Under the pieces are notes generated by a model that saw only the letters and a program-made list of their open reading frames with translations, was not told the origin of the DNA and made no database searches. The position numbers were made by a program, and so were the translations under genes. DNA of 64,000 nt from Callaeas wilsoni (Eukaryota; Chordata; Aves; Passeriformes; Callaeidae): assembly GCA_013398955.1 (NCBI GenBank), contig VWPU01000897.1, positions 124,001 through 188,000 of the forward strand, read 5' to 3'. Below are positions 10,747 to 25,300 of this stretch, piece after piece; the stretch's first letter is position 1, and each line of letters begins with the position of its first letter.

Positions 10747-13700
10747 CTGAAAGAGAAGCACAGAGAAAAGAGGCTGATGCTCCCTCCATCACCCGGGTTT
10801 TTGCAGAATGGCTGAAAACATTTCAGTGGTCAAATGTTGCAATTTGTTTGTAATGGTTTCCTCAGTGCTGAGCAAGGGCATCAGATGCAAACACGTCTGT
10901 GAAGTGAGAAACCATAATCCATGTCCCAACTAGGATGCAGGGGAGAAGATGTTTAGAGGTTTATAAAATGAGGATTTGTCACTATCGAACACTTGCAATT
11001 TACTGAAGTTTGAATATGACAGGATTTTGGATGCAGAACTGTATTTTCTTCCCTAGCTTTATTTATCTTAATCCTGCATCTGATTCAGAGGTTATCTCCA
11101 TCCCCCTGTCCCAGTGAAGTCAGCAGCAGTGCTGGGTATGTGAGAGATACTAAACTAGGTTCAGGAGGAAGCAAAGCAAATACTCCACACCTAATGTGTA
11201 GCTTCACCCGTTCTTCAGCATGTCTGGTGTTCAGTTTTATTGTCACAAAATACATACAGTTTACCATACCATTTGGTGATTAGCAACTCTGTAGTTGACA
11301 AAAAATTAAATTCTGAGGCCTCTTGTTTTTCTCTCTGCTTTTTTTAGGATGTTTGGGAGTTAAAAAAGATCACCTGAAATCATCTAGTCTCTGGACACTT
11401 CCTCTTTTTGTGAATTTATTGTGTATAATATTAAATCTTTATAATGATGAAGTACCTACTTACACTCTGGGTGGTCCTTACTGTCCAAATACTACATGAG
11501 CAGAAAAAGAATTAGGCTCTTTTTTTTCCCTATCTCCTGTCTTGTGACTCCAAAGTTTTATTTGTTAAACTCTTGTTACACTTGAACATTTACCCCACAT
11601 GACATTTACCCTATTTTTACTTTCTATTTCCATGGGAAATAAAACATTATTTTGAAAGGAGAATAAATAATTCTATTCAATGACTTCTGAAGCCAGGAGT
11701 AAATACAGAAAAGAAAGTAATTTTTACATCAGAGAAGCAACTTCGGGTTGGTAAACTTGCAAACTGTTCAGTAAGCAAAATCTTCAGCTTTCTTTAGGCA
11801 CCAGGTGATTTAAGCTTAGGGAAAACACCTAGCCTGCTGTCTAGAAAGCTCAGCAGGCTATTTTCTCTCACTTTGCAGCTGATGACGCTCAATGCAATGC
11901 ACACATTGCTATCCAAAGCCCCATAAAATGCTGTTTCCAAGAAAAGCATTTGGCTTCTGAGTAATATTTGTGTGTGGTTTAGAAACTCATGGTGTAAACT
12001 GGCTTTGTAAGTGTAGCAAAGCAAATAAAAACAACAGTAGCTTATGTCAAATTTTCAGCAAAACCAACTTTTTAGACTTCTGCCACAAGGTTTCTGTCCA
12101 AATAATTTTATGGAAGCATGCACAGGCAGTAAATGACAAGGCATTCAGTACCTGTGGTCAGACAAGTTAAATATACACATCTTCCAATAAATGATGGAGC
12201 AAATATTCACTGAATAGTTATATATATATAGTTATAGTTACCTAGCGATGTTAGGGGAGCGGATTCCAGCTCTGTGTTACCTTCCACAGGCTCAGGTTTA
12301 GTTGGAAAAATGCAGCATGACAAATATCATGCCACACAATGCAAATGCTGAATACCATTTTCAGACTACTGGGAGCTGTGCTAAATGTGGCAAAGTTTGT
12401 TACAGTCGGGCATGGTTTGAAGATGTACACAGAGAAGGTTTCAGAGGAGTCTTTCTTGCCCATCTCTGCAGTGGAAGGGAGAGGAGAAACTGCAGATTTT
12501 ATTAGGAAAAAATATGTGTGAAAATAGTGAATTTGACAGGAGGAAAGCAAAACACAAGCTCAGAACAAATTAGCTGTGATTTTCTTCAACAGACATTCAC
12601 TGCCAAGGCAACAACCCAGGAACCTTCCTGGTGCAAATGTAGGGACTGACTCCAGGGCCCAAAGAAGCACCTGCAGCTGTTGAGATGAAGAAAGTCATGT
12701 GTCCTGGATCATTTCTGCTGGATGGAGCTGCTATTTTTTGGTGTTCTAGCTAAAACAGAATCCAATCCACCCATTTAATAACATATATCTTCTATCAGGA
12801 ACCAAAGTCACATTAAAGAAGGGGAGAAATTCCACACTGATTTAAGTTCTTTCTGCCTGTAAGCAATATGATTTTTAGCTGAGACTGTACCTACTTAAAA
12901 CGTGTTCATTCTGTTTCTCTTGTTTGCATTTTAGATGCCAGAGTTGAATACATTTGGATTTTTTTTCATGTACTTAAATCACTACAAGGAGCTTTCAAGC
13001 ACAAAACTTCCAAATGACCTTAATTTACTTGCCAGATAAAAATGTCAAATGACAGACAAGTATAATTGGAAAACGTGGATTCGTTAAAAACTGACAGAAA
13101 GGCAGGTAAGGCAAAATGATGGAAATACTTATTTTTGCTTGAAGTGATCCCTCAATAAAATCAGTAAAGGCACAGTGCAGTGAACAACATACATTTAAGC
13201 ACATGAGTATGCACATACAAAGACTTATCACATGCAGGTAAAAGGTTCCACAAAAAACTATTTAGGCAGTGAGAAGACAGTAATCAGGGACTCTCAATAC
13301 CTAGAATTTCTACAGCATTTTGCCATTCTAAATTAAATTCTGTGTGTCTGTCAGCCTCTCTGCTCTTTTCTCATTTCTCCAGCTTTCTCTTACGGTAAAG
13401 TTGAAGTTGTAAATACTAGGAGCTTTAATTGTTTGTGTTGTGCATGTTCTTGGACATTTTTTGTCACTTCCTGGTTTTCCTTCCTTATTTTTCTTGTGTA
13501 TATTGGTATACAACCCTGTGTTTCACCTCAGAACTTCTTGATTATTCAAGACTGAAAAACTCAGTTTAAAAAAACAACTATGACAGGTTGCAAAGTCAAA
13601 CAAGTTTCTGCAACCTCATTTCATCCCTTTGTGTGTACATATGAGAGTGATGCATTTAATCACAGAAGTACACAGCATTTTTTTCCCAGAATCTCATTTG

Positions 13701-16573
13701 CTGGACAACATGGCCAGCATTCCTATAGCTAAAATCAATATTTGGTTGTCTCTACACTGTTCAGGGCACCTCAACTTTATCATAAACCATGAGCAGAGCT
13801 AAGGGAGTTTAACACCCCTCTAACTGGGCTGACTGCTTAGTCTGGTACTATGTCTCATTCTCTCTACCTGTCTGCACAGTAAGTTCATTTGGACAGAAGA
13901 CACTTAAAAAAATGAGTAGCTAAGACAAGGAAAAGGGAGAATTTATGACTTATCCCAGCAGATGTTTCAGTAGTATACTGTGATGTTTGGGTGGCAAAAC
14001 TCTTCAAGCAGACTTTACCTGCAACTGATGTGATTAGCCGAAGTGATGGCTTCAGTTTAAAACTGCAGCATGGCTCATATATGCACCCAGGAGCTTATCA
14101 TCCAGATAAACTCCTCACTGCCATTGCTCTTCATGCTTAACTCATGTTATATGCCTGAAATGATGCTTAAAGCCTCTAATTGCATCGTTCCAGCTTCCTT
14201 GCTTAACACCATGCCCAGAAATCCCTTCTGCATCCAGCCTGTTCTGCCCCTATGATCCACTCTTTACATCCATGCCCTGTCTCAGCTTCTCTCTAGGTTC
14301 TTCATCCAAATGTATGGAGCAGGAGCTGCACTCTCTCTCCCCTCTGAGCTGAAGGGAAATATCCTGAGGCTTCCTCATTTCCTCACCGGGCACGCTGGGA
14401 AGAAATGGTGCAGACGTTTTAGTTACAGTGCAAGAGGCTGAAAAACAGAGAGAATCTTTCAGCTCTGCTCTTTCTTTGAGCAAATTTCTCCAAAACATTT
14501 TACAAGTTTGTGCGTTTGGTATAAAAGAGCTGGAAGCCCTAATGACAGCTCACTCCTGTCTCTCAGCTAGATCCTTTTGTTACTTCAATTTGACATCTAT
14601 CAGGCAGCAGACCCTCCAGCAGACTGAAAGATAAAAAAGTGACAGAAAGACAGCTAGACTGATAACAGTGAGTAGCTGTAAGACAGATAAGTGTGGACAG
14701 TGAGCACTGGAGCTCTAACAGACAGGAACAGGCTGTCAGGTGGATTTACAAGGCATTGTAAACAACAGGGCTTAAGAACGATAGGTAAGAAAAACACAAA
14801 GTCTCATTAGGGCAACCTTTACATTTTCACAAATGAAAATGTAGCTCCTGAGCAGTTCCTGTGATGCACTGAGCTGATGGGCTCCAGTCAAAGGGGAAAT
14901 GAGAAGGCAAAGGAAAGGTGATCTCAAAAACGACTTTTAGAATGAAAAATCAATGCTGTCACTAGTATAAGAATGTAAAACTTTTTGGTGTCTATTCACT
15001 TGAAAAGCTTTGCTCCAAGTGTTTCCCCTTAACATTCACTTCCTGAGCAGTGGACAAATGGAAAGCCTGTGCAGGCAGATGGAGATCTGAGCAAGGATGC
15101 TGCTCTTGTTTAGGAAATGCAGAGGAAAAGTGAAGTCTCTGGGTTTTTCCAGACACATACAGTAGTGCAATCAGATAGACCAAAATCAAATGTGAAGAAC
15201 AAATGGCTGAAAGTATTAAACACAGCAAGTAAATACTTAAAGATTAAAATGGGACATTCTTTGCTATCCAGTGCTGACTACTCCTGAATGAACAGTAGGA
15301 TGAGGCAGAGGTGGGGAAGAGATCCAACAATGCAGTTTCTCAATATATGTGTCATCTGATTTGTTTGTTTCAGCAAGGAATTCATTTTACTATTTTCAAA
15401 ACAAAAAATATTGTAAAAAAAAATCAATTTTGAATTGGTAATTTGGTTTATTTCTAAAAATCCTAGGGATGGCTTCTCGGTCATGGCAGCCTTGCTGCAT
15501 GATTTGAGGATGAAAAGTTAGAAGTAGATTTTGTAGATGTGGGAAAAGGAAGAAGAATGTGAAAATCCAGCAGATCTGGCAATACATGAAATTCACCATC
15601 TGAGACTGTGGTAAAGAAATTAAAGTTATTGGTTCATTAAGATCAGGGCTTCAGCCAATTATTTTTTCACAGTCTTCAACTTTATAAACCACCTATTCAG
15701 GTATTCCATTAGCATTTCTGAAATGTTCAAGTTTTTATTGTTAATAATTTGAAGTATACAAAGCCTGCATTGTTTTTGGATTAAATATCATCATGTGCTC
15801 ACATTTATCACTCTGTTCAGCCCAAGCACAAGTCCACACTGCATAAATGGTACTTTGTCCCTTAGGTCCCTTCCACAACAAGCCAATCATTTCCCTTTCA
15901 GATTATTTTTTCCTAATGGTGGGAAGGCTGGCAAGGAAAATATCCTTGGTTTTAGAACAAGTCCTGCGTTGGCATGAAAACTGCCTAAAAGCCGTAAATT
16001 GTTCAACGTTTTACAAACTCCTCTGGGCAGAAGGACCTCTGAAGTAATGTTGTAAAAAAACACTTCTCTAGGAAAAATAGAAAGGTTTGAAGCATTAATT
16101 AAAAAAAACCCCAACGAAACCAACCAACCAACAAAAGTATTCCATAAACAGCTGGTTAGAAGACAGGGGAAAAAAAACCAGGGAGGGTAACAGTCGGAGA
16201 TTAAAGCATATCTGCCCTAGGATTTTTTTTTTTTTTTGTCAGAACACATTTTATTCTCTGTTAGGAAGGACCAGAGTGTTTTTGTGGTGACTCAGATAGC
16301 TGGTAATTCTGACAGATAAAAGCAGGAACTGCAAGTGAGGTTTATGCTCCAATTTAAAGCCCCAGCAGTGGCACCTGTGTGTGTGCTGGAGTGTATGAAA
16401 ACCTGCCAGCTTTGCTACGAGTGTTTTGCCTGTAAGGTGCTGAAAGAGAGACTGAATAAAATGGCAACAAGAAGCACAGTCACAAATGGTGGTTGCTGTG
16501 CTTTGGATAGGTTTCGCATTTTCCAGGTGCAGCCTCTGAGCTGTAACAGGGGGAGAAATGCCTGTTAGCATAT

Positions 16574-16589
16574 ATCCATCCATCCATCC
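16574..16589. repeat. Short ATCC tetranucleotide microsatellite
   Basis: Four perfect ATCC units are seen. The tract is short and probably only weakly variable. It lies in an intron with no apparent function. Confidence 0.7.
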
Positions 16590-18909
16590 CTGCTTCCTTG
16601 AAGAGAATTTTTCTGACTGTCCTAGGTAACTCCATTTCCTATCACCAAGAAAATACAAATTTCACTCTTTCGGATGCTCCGCTTGCTTGTGTTTGCAGCA
16701 GGGAGCAGAGCTCAACAACAGAGCTCCCCAAGCCGTGGCTGCCTCAGTCTGTGGGTCAGAAAGAGAGGGTGCTTCCCAAAAAACACATCAGCAGGAATAA
16801 CTGACTTCTTCCACTCCTACTGCAGATTTGGTCTTCTCTGTCCCTCATGCACCACCTTGAGCAGTCACACCAAAATGTCTTTGTGTTCCTGGTAATGATG
16901 GATCTGTTTTATCCCCTGTAACTGAAGTGACACAGATGGTGTTTCACCCAGTAAATGAGAGAAGGCAGGACTACACTGTCCTGCCAAGGACAGTCTGTTT
17001 CAGGACATTGATATATGCATCTCACAGCTGATGAATAATTAATTTTCTATAATTAGTCTATTAAAGAAAAACCCTAATTTTTGATTGCTCGCTTCACCGC
17101 TATCTATTAACAAATTCTGTCAATATTCAAGCAGAGTGAATGGAATAACCTTGGATGTTTACCTGCAACTGATCTGGGAATTCCTCTCTTCTATAACACG
17201 TACAGTTGGCAGAGAGCTGAAGGATGTAACAAGCTAAGACCAATGGAGAAGGGTTTTTATCAAACATATGACTTAAAATATTTTTTGATATTTCCATGAA
17301 AGTGTTCATTAATAAATTTTCTGTTCACAACACAGACTTTTAAAACACTGTTTTTCCCAGCCTTCTCATAAAAATGTTAACTTTGAGTTAATTAAAATCT
17401 AACTGAAAGTCCACAAAAAGTAATTGCAAAAGTGGAATTTTCACCAAGTAACTTGTTTCTAGTGAGCAGGGATGGAGGGAGCTGCAATAGCCTGCCTTGG
17501 CCTAATATTATTTGCTTTCTTTCAGAATAATTGAGAAGAACGTATGTTAAAAAAAAAATCAGAAAATTTTCACTGTGCTGCACACTGCCAGAATAGTAAA
17601 TGATGAAGAGAGATTCCTATAGAGCTGGACTAGGACTGGTTTGTAAGACAGATGCAGGCCAGCAAGGGCCAATTAACATTTATGGGTACTGAAACAACCA
17701 AATAGTCCAAGTCTCAGCACAACTTTCCCAAATCTCTCTGTGTAAATGTTAGTCAGTATCTTGAAATACTGACAAAACCATTGCTCTATTCTATTTATTC
17801 AGCTATGTGAAACCACGTACTAGTTGAGGCAGCAAGTGCTTAGATGTAGAAGTAAAAGAAATTGGAATTATCGGGAGATAAGATGTGTTAGGTCTGTATA
17901 CGGCATCCTAAACACATTTATTTTTCCAGTTTATTCCAGTATCAGGTTCAGCTCTGATGTTATACTTCCTAAAGGATGTTAAAATTAAGCTCACCATGCA
18001 GCTCAAGGGCCACTTGCATCAGTGCACCAAAAAGGAGAGATGGGGCTAGAATGGAGTGAGGGGAATCTCACTCCCAGGAGATTCCCTCAATACCAATGAG
18101 GGAAATGTCACTGGAACCACAGTCTTCCTGATTTAGATGGGCAAGTGACATTTTCACAATGTGAAACCTCATAGAGGTTTACATACTATTTTCTTTTTAT
18201 ATGCATTAAGCCTTGTATTTATTGCACCAGAAGATACAGACAAGATCTACTGAAATTCTTGAAAGCACCCAAGTGCTCAACTCCTTTTCAAACCAATTGG
18301 CTTAAGTACCCAGAAAATTTTAAAAAGTCCAATTAGGCATTAAGCACTTGGAAATCTATCCCTGATTGATTTTTGAAATAGAAGTTAAGAAGCAATGAAA
18401 ATGGAACACAAATCCCTGGGTGCTCTTGGAAGCACTTACATAGTTTTGAGTCTGTACATTAGCTTAAACAACTTGAATTCTAAAACACTAATGAAAAACA
18501 CGGTATACATAATTGGCTAATTAAAGTAATTTAATTAATGAGTGTTTTAGTGTTGTATCTACTACACTAATTTTCTCTCAAATACATGTAAATACTTTTT
18601 ATGTTTCTTTGAACATGGAGGGCAACACATGACAAATATAAAATCATTCAGAGAATGAACATCACATATGAAGAAGCCTTTTTGCATATTGTGTAGGACT
18701 AGGAAGGCTTCTTGCTTCTTACTGCCAAATTCAATAGGTTTACTGGTTGATGGAAATGCATATAAAAGTTTTCAGTTTTTTATTTGTGGAGTCTGGGAGC
18801 ACTGACAACGACAGAGTGAAGAGTCCATCACTGGGAGCTTGCATGAAGCTGCTGGACATAGGGAAAGCCTGCCTAAGGGTATTTCTAGATGCCAAGAGGC
18901 AGGAAAAGA

Positions 18910-18965
18910 AAGGATCAGAGAATCCTAGAGTACCTTAGCTTGGAAGGGACCCATAAGGAAATTTT
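18910..18965 (-). mobile_element. CR1 LINE 3'-tail fragment, minus orientation
   Basis: The plus strand has AGAATCCTAGAGTACCTTAG followed by CTTGGAAGGGACCCATAAGG. This resembles the reverse complement of the 3' end of avian CR1 retrotransposons, where AGAATCATAGAAT-type tails precede a GGTTGGAAGGGACC block. Only about 55 bases are recognisable, so it is a severely 5'-truncated or decayed copy. The identification comes from recall of the CR1 consensus, not from a search. Confidence 0.6.
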
Positions 18966-19192
18966 AAGGAAGAGAACATTCCTTCAGCTGCAGCATTGAG
19001 CTAACATTTCTATGTGTTGTAATGAATCCAGAACTGTGAGTCTGAGGCTTGTATTTTATCACATAGCACTGGTCATTTTGTGATAAACAAATGGCATGGG
19101 TTCAGCAATTCAAACTCCCAATGTCTCACTGGTTTAGAATTAGATGCTACTTCTATTGTATTTAAGTTTTTTTTTCCTTCAGTGAAACTTAC

Positions 19193-19355
19193 TTTCATCT
19201 CCAGTTTCAAATTCAAACTTCTGGCTATAGCCGCTGTATCCTGCTGCCGTCCTGACTCTGATATGAAATATATACTTGGTGGCTGGCTTGAGACCTGTGA
19301 TGATAACACTTGGAGCCTTGGACCTTGTGGAGGAATAGCTGAGCTGCTCATGCTC
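19193..19355 (-). CDS. EPHA6: EPHA6 exon: second half of fibronectin III domain 2
   Basis: This is a 163-bp internal exon, the usual size for this Eph exon. The acceptor is TTTTGTCCCTCAG (AG at 19357-19356) and the donor is GAAA|GTAAGT. It holds 54 codons plus one base, in phase 0 at its start. The protein starts EHEQLSYSSTRSKAPSVIIT, continues GLKPATKYIFHIRVRTAAGY and ends SGYSQKFEFETGDE. The L-P-A-T-x-Y-x-F-x-I-R-V-R pattern and the G-Y-S-x-x-x-x-F-x-T ending are the E-F-G strands of the membrane-proximal fibronectin III domain in Eph receptors. The domain lies outside the cell between the ligand-binding region and the membrane. Confidence 0.95.
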
Positions 19356-22300
19356 CTGAGGGACAAAAGAGGGAAGAAATGATATCAAGTTGAGTTGAAC
19401 AAACTTTGCAAAAATGATATAACAGAACTGAAGCTCCATATTCTTCTCATGAATGTAAAATGTGTTTATAAAAAGAGGTGCAGTATGGATTTCTGTACTT
19501 TGGTTCTGTGCTATAGTCAGAATGTATGATATGGCCTTGAATTTTAGATTTCAGTTTTTTTGTCTTTAACCCTGCATACAGACACGTTTTTGTGACTTGG
19601 GTTAGTAACCAACCCAACCGTAGTCAAACCAACATGGAATTAGTACAAGACTACATTCACAGAAGAATGGCAACTAGAATGGCAGCTCATTATTTCTGCA
19701 CAATGGACAAACTAGGAGGTCAGTAAACACTACCAAGCTGTAAAATAAAGATGTGGGAGTATTCAAATACCCGCTACTCACTTCTACCCGCAGGTAGTGC
19801 CAAAATGCCGGCGCTATCCGTGGGTAGACCTGTGGGTAAAAGAAAATAGGAATTAACTTTTTCTTTAAAGCCTGTCAACTTCGAGCATGGTTCAACTGCT
19901 TCGCTGCTGCTGAGCTCAATGTCATTTCCAGGTAGCTGTAATGTACTCATACATGAAATTCACTTTGAAACTCTGTAAGGAGAAACACTCTGTGCAAAAG
20001 TCCCCTTTTAATCTCCTGGCAGTTGATCCTGGGCAGCTGCTGAGAATTCCTGAGTCTCACAAAGATCCCTGAGAATTACGGTCCCTGTGAATTACCACTG
20101 GAGACCAGCTGCTCTAGTCTGGAGACCAGAAACATCAACTTCTGTGCAGAAACTGAGTGCTGCTTTGCTAGACAGGTCTTGGACGATGCTCTTACATGAG
20201 AGGATGACTTGGAAGAAGAACATTTATTCCCTGTCATTAGTTACTTGATAAACCAGTAATCTGTAATATTTTATGTGCTGCCTTAAGGCTAGGTTTGCTC
20301 CCTTGGAGCAGGACTTGTCTCCAGACTGCACAGGAATGTCCTTGGCATATGCTTAGCAGTCCAACTGTGACTCCCAAAGGGCCCCATTTACGTTTATGAT
20401 ACCATGCAGTGATATTAGAGCAGGTATGAGTTATTCAAAAGGTGCTTCCAGCCAGTTCAGAAGGAAATCTACTTCACAGAAGAGATATAACCAGGAGAAG
20501 AATAGGTTTCAGTTAGATTCTGTTGGACTCTTAACCTCTTCTGAGCAATATGCACGTACTTTTTATATAAAGCAAACAGTTTTCTATAAAACACGCTGAG
20601 CTAACTTCAGCAGTGTAACAAATCACATCAGCACAGGGCAGCAGGTGGATCACTATTCCCCCAGTAGGAACACAGGGAGATGGCTGAGAAAACCAGATTG
20701 AAAAACAAACACAGAGAAGCAACCTAATGATTATTCTGTTAAGGGAAGGAGCAGGAGAAAGGCAACAATGATCAATATAAGAAATAACTGCATTGAACTT
20801 GCACTTCAAACAGTGGAAATAATTTGAGAAACTAAAGTAAGAGGAATTATTGATTTGTTCTACAGTCTGTTACCAAAATTTGAAGCCATGAGGAGCATGT
20901 ATTTAAAGTGAAATAGTAGGACAAAATTTACATGTAATCTTATGGATAGAGACTATAATTAATACACCATCTCATTACTTTAAATATAAGACTTCTCCCA
21001 ATTACCTGAAATGTCGTAACTTCACTTTGAACAGGTCAATGGATTTTAGATATACTTTTTTTAGGCATTTCAGAAAATATCTATTTTCTTCTGACAGAAA
21101 GCCTACTTGTTTGAGTGACAGACTTTTTTTTCTTCTGATTAAGCTTACTTCAACTTGAAAAATATCAGGTATGTGAGCAAAAAAGGTGTAACGATTAATA
21201 CTCAGATTTGTAAGGGAACAGAGAACTTCCACACATCCAAGGGAGATTTCATACTACTTTATGGACATTTCACAAACATTCAGTGTGTCATGAATAACTA
21301 ACTTCTATTCTATGTTATATGTGCAGCTTCCAGGGACTTTAATGTGTAGAGGGGATGGAAAACTTAACATGTAACTTGGCAAGGGTATGCACACTCGGAG
21401 AACACAAGACCTTTAATTTAGTAATGAAGCTGTTAACCAGGGTAAATCCCTGCCCAAAGAGACCAAATCTTTAAACACAAGTTATAAACCAGCTCAAAAT
21501 CAATCTAAGAATTAGAGAAAAATACCCAAACCAACAAACACCTGATTCAGCACTATCCTTAGACCACACTGAGTCACTGGTATGATGTTTGTGATTTTGC
21601 CTGTTAGATACAATGTCAATGCATGACTCTGTTTATCTGCTTCAGCCCAGGTAAAGATGTGACTTCCAGTGAAGGAAAGATCATCGAAATCTCTGTTGAA
21701 GACTATGTAAACAGCAAATAATACCAGTTTTATACAGGTATTAGCATGACTCAGAGTTGTAGTGAGTCCTGTGTGCTCTGTCATGGCCCATAGATGGGCA
21801 GTGACTTTACACTCTAGAATGCTCTGGAAATTTTTATTGAGACTCTGTAAGCTAAGGAAGAGACCAGCACCTAAGGGATTTCACCGCACACTGTAACAGC
21901 TGCAAGCCGTTTATTGTCCCCAGACTACCTTACTGCTTGAAATCAAGCCCTAGCATTTAACCATGCACTGCTTGTTCTGACCTGCTGGAGAGATTGCAGA
22001 AAACACTGCTGGAACTGTAAAAAGAAATAGGGTCCTTCAGAGGAGGATGGAAATGGGAAACTTTGTCAAAAAATTGGTGGAGATTCCCCAAGATCCAATG
22101 ACAAGATTTACTGCCCAAAGCCTGCAGAACAAGGCCAGTGGCAGCAGAAAACTGGGAATGACTTTTGAAAAAGAAACTATCTGAGCTGTGTCTCTTCTAT
22201 GTTATTACAGGCTAACTACTGCTTGTGTAAAACACACATTTGGGATGCACTGGCTCCACAGCCGGGGGTGTGGACAGGCAGGTGGCAAATATAATTCACT

Positions 22301-25300
22301 ATCTGTAGTTGGTCAAAGACAATGAGCGTGGCAAGGGCTGTGATGGTAACATTCAATCAACAAAATGGGCTAACAGCAACCTCCTGAGGGGCAGCCATCT
22401 CTGCCTGTCCCTTCTGGAAGGTATTTTGGCCACCCCTAGGGGTTGTCTGGCTTGTTGCTTCCTCACCACCTGCTTGGGGTTGCCTGCAGGAAGCCCTGAA
22501 GGTCCCTTCTTCATGCCCTCCCCTCTCCTTTCTTTCTGCAGCCTCTTATGCCATCCATCCCAAATGATATCCGGGAATACACAACCTTAAAAGTAATAGT
22601 GCTGTCATATGGGGAAGGGGAGAAGATTTGTTACTGCACGTGAAATAGTGGAAAGAGAACCTGTCACCTTGGTTTGAGAACAAGCTTCAGAAGCTTGAGG
22701 AAAGAGCTGCTCAAACTCAAAACAAAATGATTCATAGCCGGAAACTTCACAGGGCTGGAATGTTTTGCACAAAGAATTCAGCCTTTTAGGACTGGATTCA
22801 TGCATAAGAGAATTCTCCACAGAGTGAATGCTTTGCCATTATTCCATTCTCTTGACAACTGATCTGCAGCCTACCTGGAAAAGCAGAGCTTTCCACAGAG
22901 ATGCGTGGAGGTGGCTCTCAAGGCTGGCCACTCTTTCTGCCAAGATCTTTCCCAGGAAGGCTGAAGTTGGACTCAGAACAAAAAAATACAATTCTTGTCT
23001 GCACAGAAGTATGGGATTCTTCGTCTTATTCTTGCTATAGACTATATGCACTCACTTTTGCAGGGATTCTGTGTTCAAAAAGTAAATTTTAAACTGAAGG
23101 ACTTAAATGGATGTTAGTGCATGCTTTTCCCAGAGCCTGCTTTCATGTTGTGGCAAAATTTAGATACATATCAACCCACTTACCATGCACCCTATTTTCC
23201 ATCGAAAGGAAGCATGATTTTGTGTACTAGAAGGATCTATCTTTTGTGATACATCTCTGACCTAGACAGTGACAGGGCCAGAATCAAAGGGAAATGCCAA
23301 GGACTTCATTTATTCTGTACTTCTTGATAACTACAGAGGGCTACTACAAAATCTGCAAAAAAAAATAGAAGTTTGACTGATAAGGCTGTACCTTCCATGG
23401 CACAGAAGAAGTAAGATAATATACAGTTGGCCACTATATATGGTTCAGTGTTCACAAAAAGAAAAGGGACACAAGAAATGCTCTGATCCTTTATGTCAGT
23501 ATCAGAGCAGCATTTGTGATCTTAAGATGGCAAAGGACTCACAAGAAGCAGGGGCTGAGGGGGTAGATATGAGTCTATCTAATATAATATACTCATATAA
23601 CTATGAGACACAATCTGATATGAGGAAATTCATAAGTCCTCTTCCACAGCCTACTGCAAATTTATCTTGGTGAAAATCTGTAATTAGAACATAAATATAA
23701 CCCAAATGCAAGCTATGCCCATGCTATTACACAATATAATACCAAGTCTGTGACTACCTATCCAAGTTAAACAGAATTATATTATGAATTTTGAAAATGC
23801 TATCTCTGTTTCTAAGGAAATTGTATTTTTCTTGTTGTTTGTGTGATTCTTATGAATGGATTCCGTTCTGATTATGAGGGACAATGTTCACATATCCATG
23901 ACAGTTTGCTCTGTGCGTGAACAGGAAAACCTTTCAGAGTCAAATTCGTTCCTGCAGCCACCTCTGCCTATCTGAACCTCTATCTATCCTAATTTTATAC
24001 TTGGCTTTATAGATAAGGGCATTTTTTCATATCTAAAGAAACAGACTGGCTGTGGGGAAGGCACAGTGGTGCTAATGGTCTAAGACCAGACAACCTAATT
24101 TAATGGGGTAGCAGCATCAGAGGATAAATATTAATGAAAAGCTTTCAGCTTTTGCCGTGCAGAAGAGTAGCAGTCAATATCCAGATGTTCTTTTATTGGG
24201 ATGATTATTACCAGTTTTCTCATATATTTAAAAGAAAGGGGATTCCCCCAATAACAGTAACAATTGTAAAAAATAGCTAAACTTTCACATGCCACACCCG
24301 TGTGACAAAGCTGCTGTCTAATTTTATCCCCACCTTAGTACAGAGGAAAACAGCACAGAAATGAAAACTTCGTGGACACATGTAAGAAAAATACTGATAA
24401 AGACTAACCAAAATGTGATGACCTTTAATCAGTTTAGACTCCTACGGCAATCAAAGAGTTTACATTCTGATGTTAGAGGTGAAAAAGGATTATATACCTC
24501 AAAACCTTTAGAGAAAAAAAAAAATCGATAGAAATAAAAGCTGAAATGCAGAATTTTGCTTATAGTGCTGAAATAACCTTTAAAAGATGGACTTTACCAG
24601 TAAAGCACTGATAAAATCCTAGCTCTTTCAGGCATACAAGATTTGTCACCATTAATATTTGAGTGGCAAAAAGAGACATGGCTCTAATAAAAACAGTATC
24701 AGTCCTTAGTTTAGCAATTTAAAAAGATAACCAAATATAATTTTCTATGATTTAGAATATACAATGGGAGCTATATACTCTTAGTCTAGCTTGTTTTATG
24801 AATGAAAGCGGAGCTATTCAGCTCGTTCAGTCAAATGAGTAACAAAAATCTTCTTCAACTGACCCTAGGGAAAGGATTTTCCAAACCTTTTTCCAGCTTA
24901 AACAGACTTATTGTGTGTACCCACAATTTGCAAGTGTGTGTGTGCAGAAAGAATCCAGGGAGAGTGAATATACTGAATTTACTATCAGCTGCTTGCAAAC
25001 ACATTTTCTAGTTTATATCTATTGTCCTGCAACATGAAAATTCTGTATTAAGCTACATAAGCCTGCCTGGCCTTTTCAGAGCACCGTTATTTAACTGAAA
25101 GAAGTATTAATAGAGATTAAATCTATATACCACAGGGACCAGGTCTTTATCCTGTACAGTGAAGCACAATGTCAAAGCTGAATAAGTACCACATTAAAGT
25201 AAAGAAGATTTGGAGTTTCATGATTCAGACACTATAAATGTTTAAATAAAAGCACCAATAATAAAAAAGAATTTTTTATGAGCCCATTTGGTCACATCTT

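Larger units (their letters stand above)
10747..19192 (-). other. EPHA6: EPHA6 intron, 8,446 bp
   Basis: This intron lies between the donor GAAA|GTAAGT at 19192-19191 and the acceptor AG at 10748-10747. It contains a short TA run at 12219-12230, four ATCC units at 16574-16589, poly-T near 16222-16237 and the CR1 tail fragment at about 18910-18965. Minus-strand frames up to 135 codons (16251-16658) show no conserved motif and are treated as chance. The rest is unremarkable AT-rich intron. Confidence 0.85.

Noticed and set aside
12219..12230. TA dinucleotide run
   Set aside because: Only about six units, ordinary in AT-rich intron. Mentioned in the intron entry only.
16251..16658. 135-codon minus-strand frame
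   Set aside because: No family resemblance, and it lacks the acceptor/donor pair and phase needed for an Eph exon. Treated as intronic chance frame.
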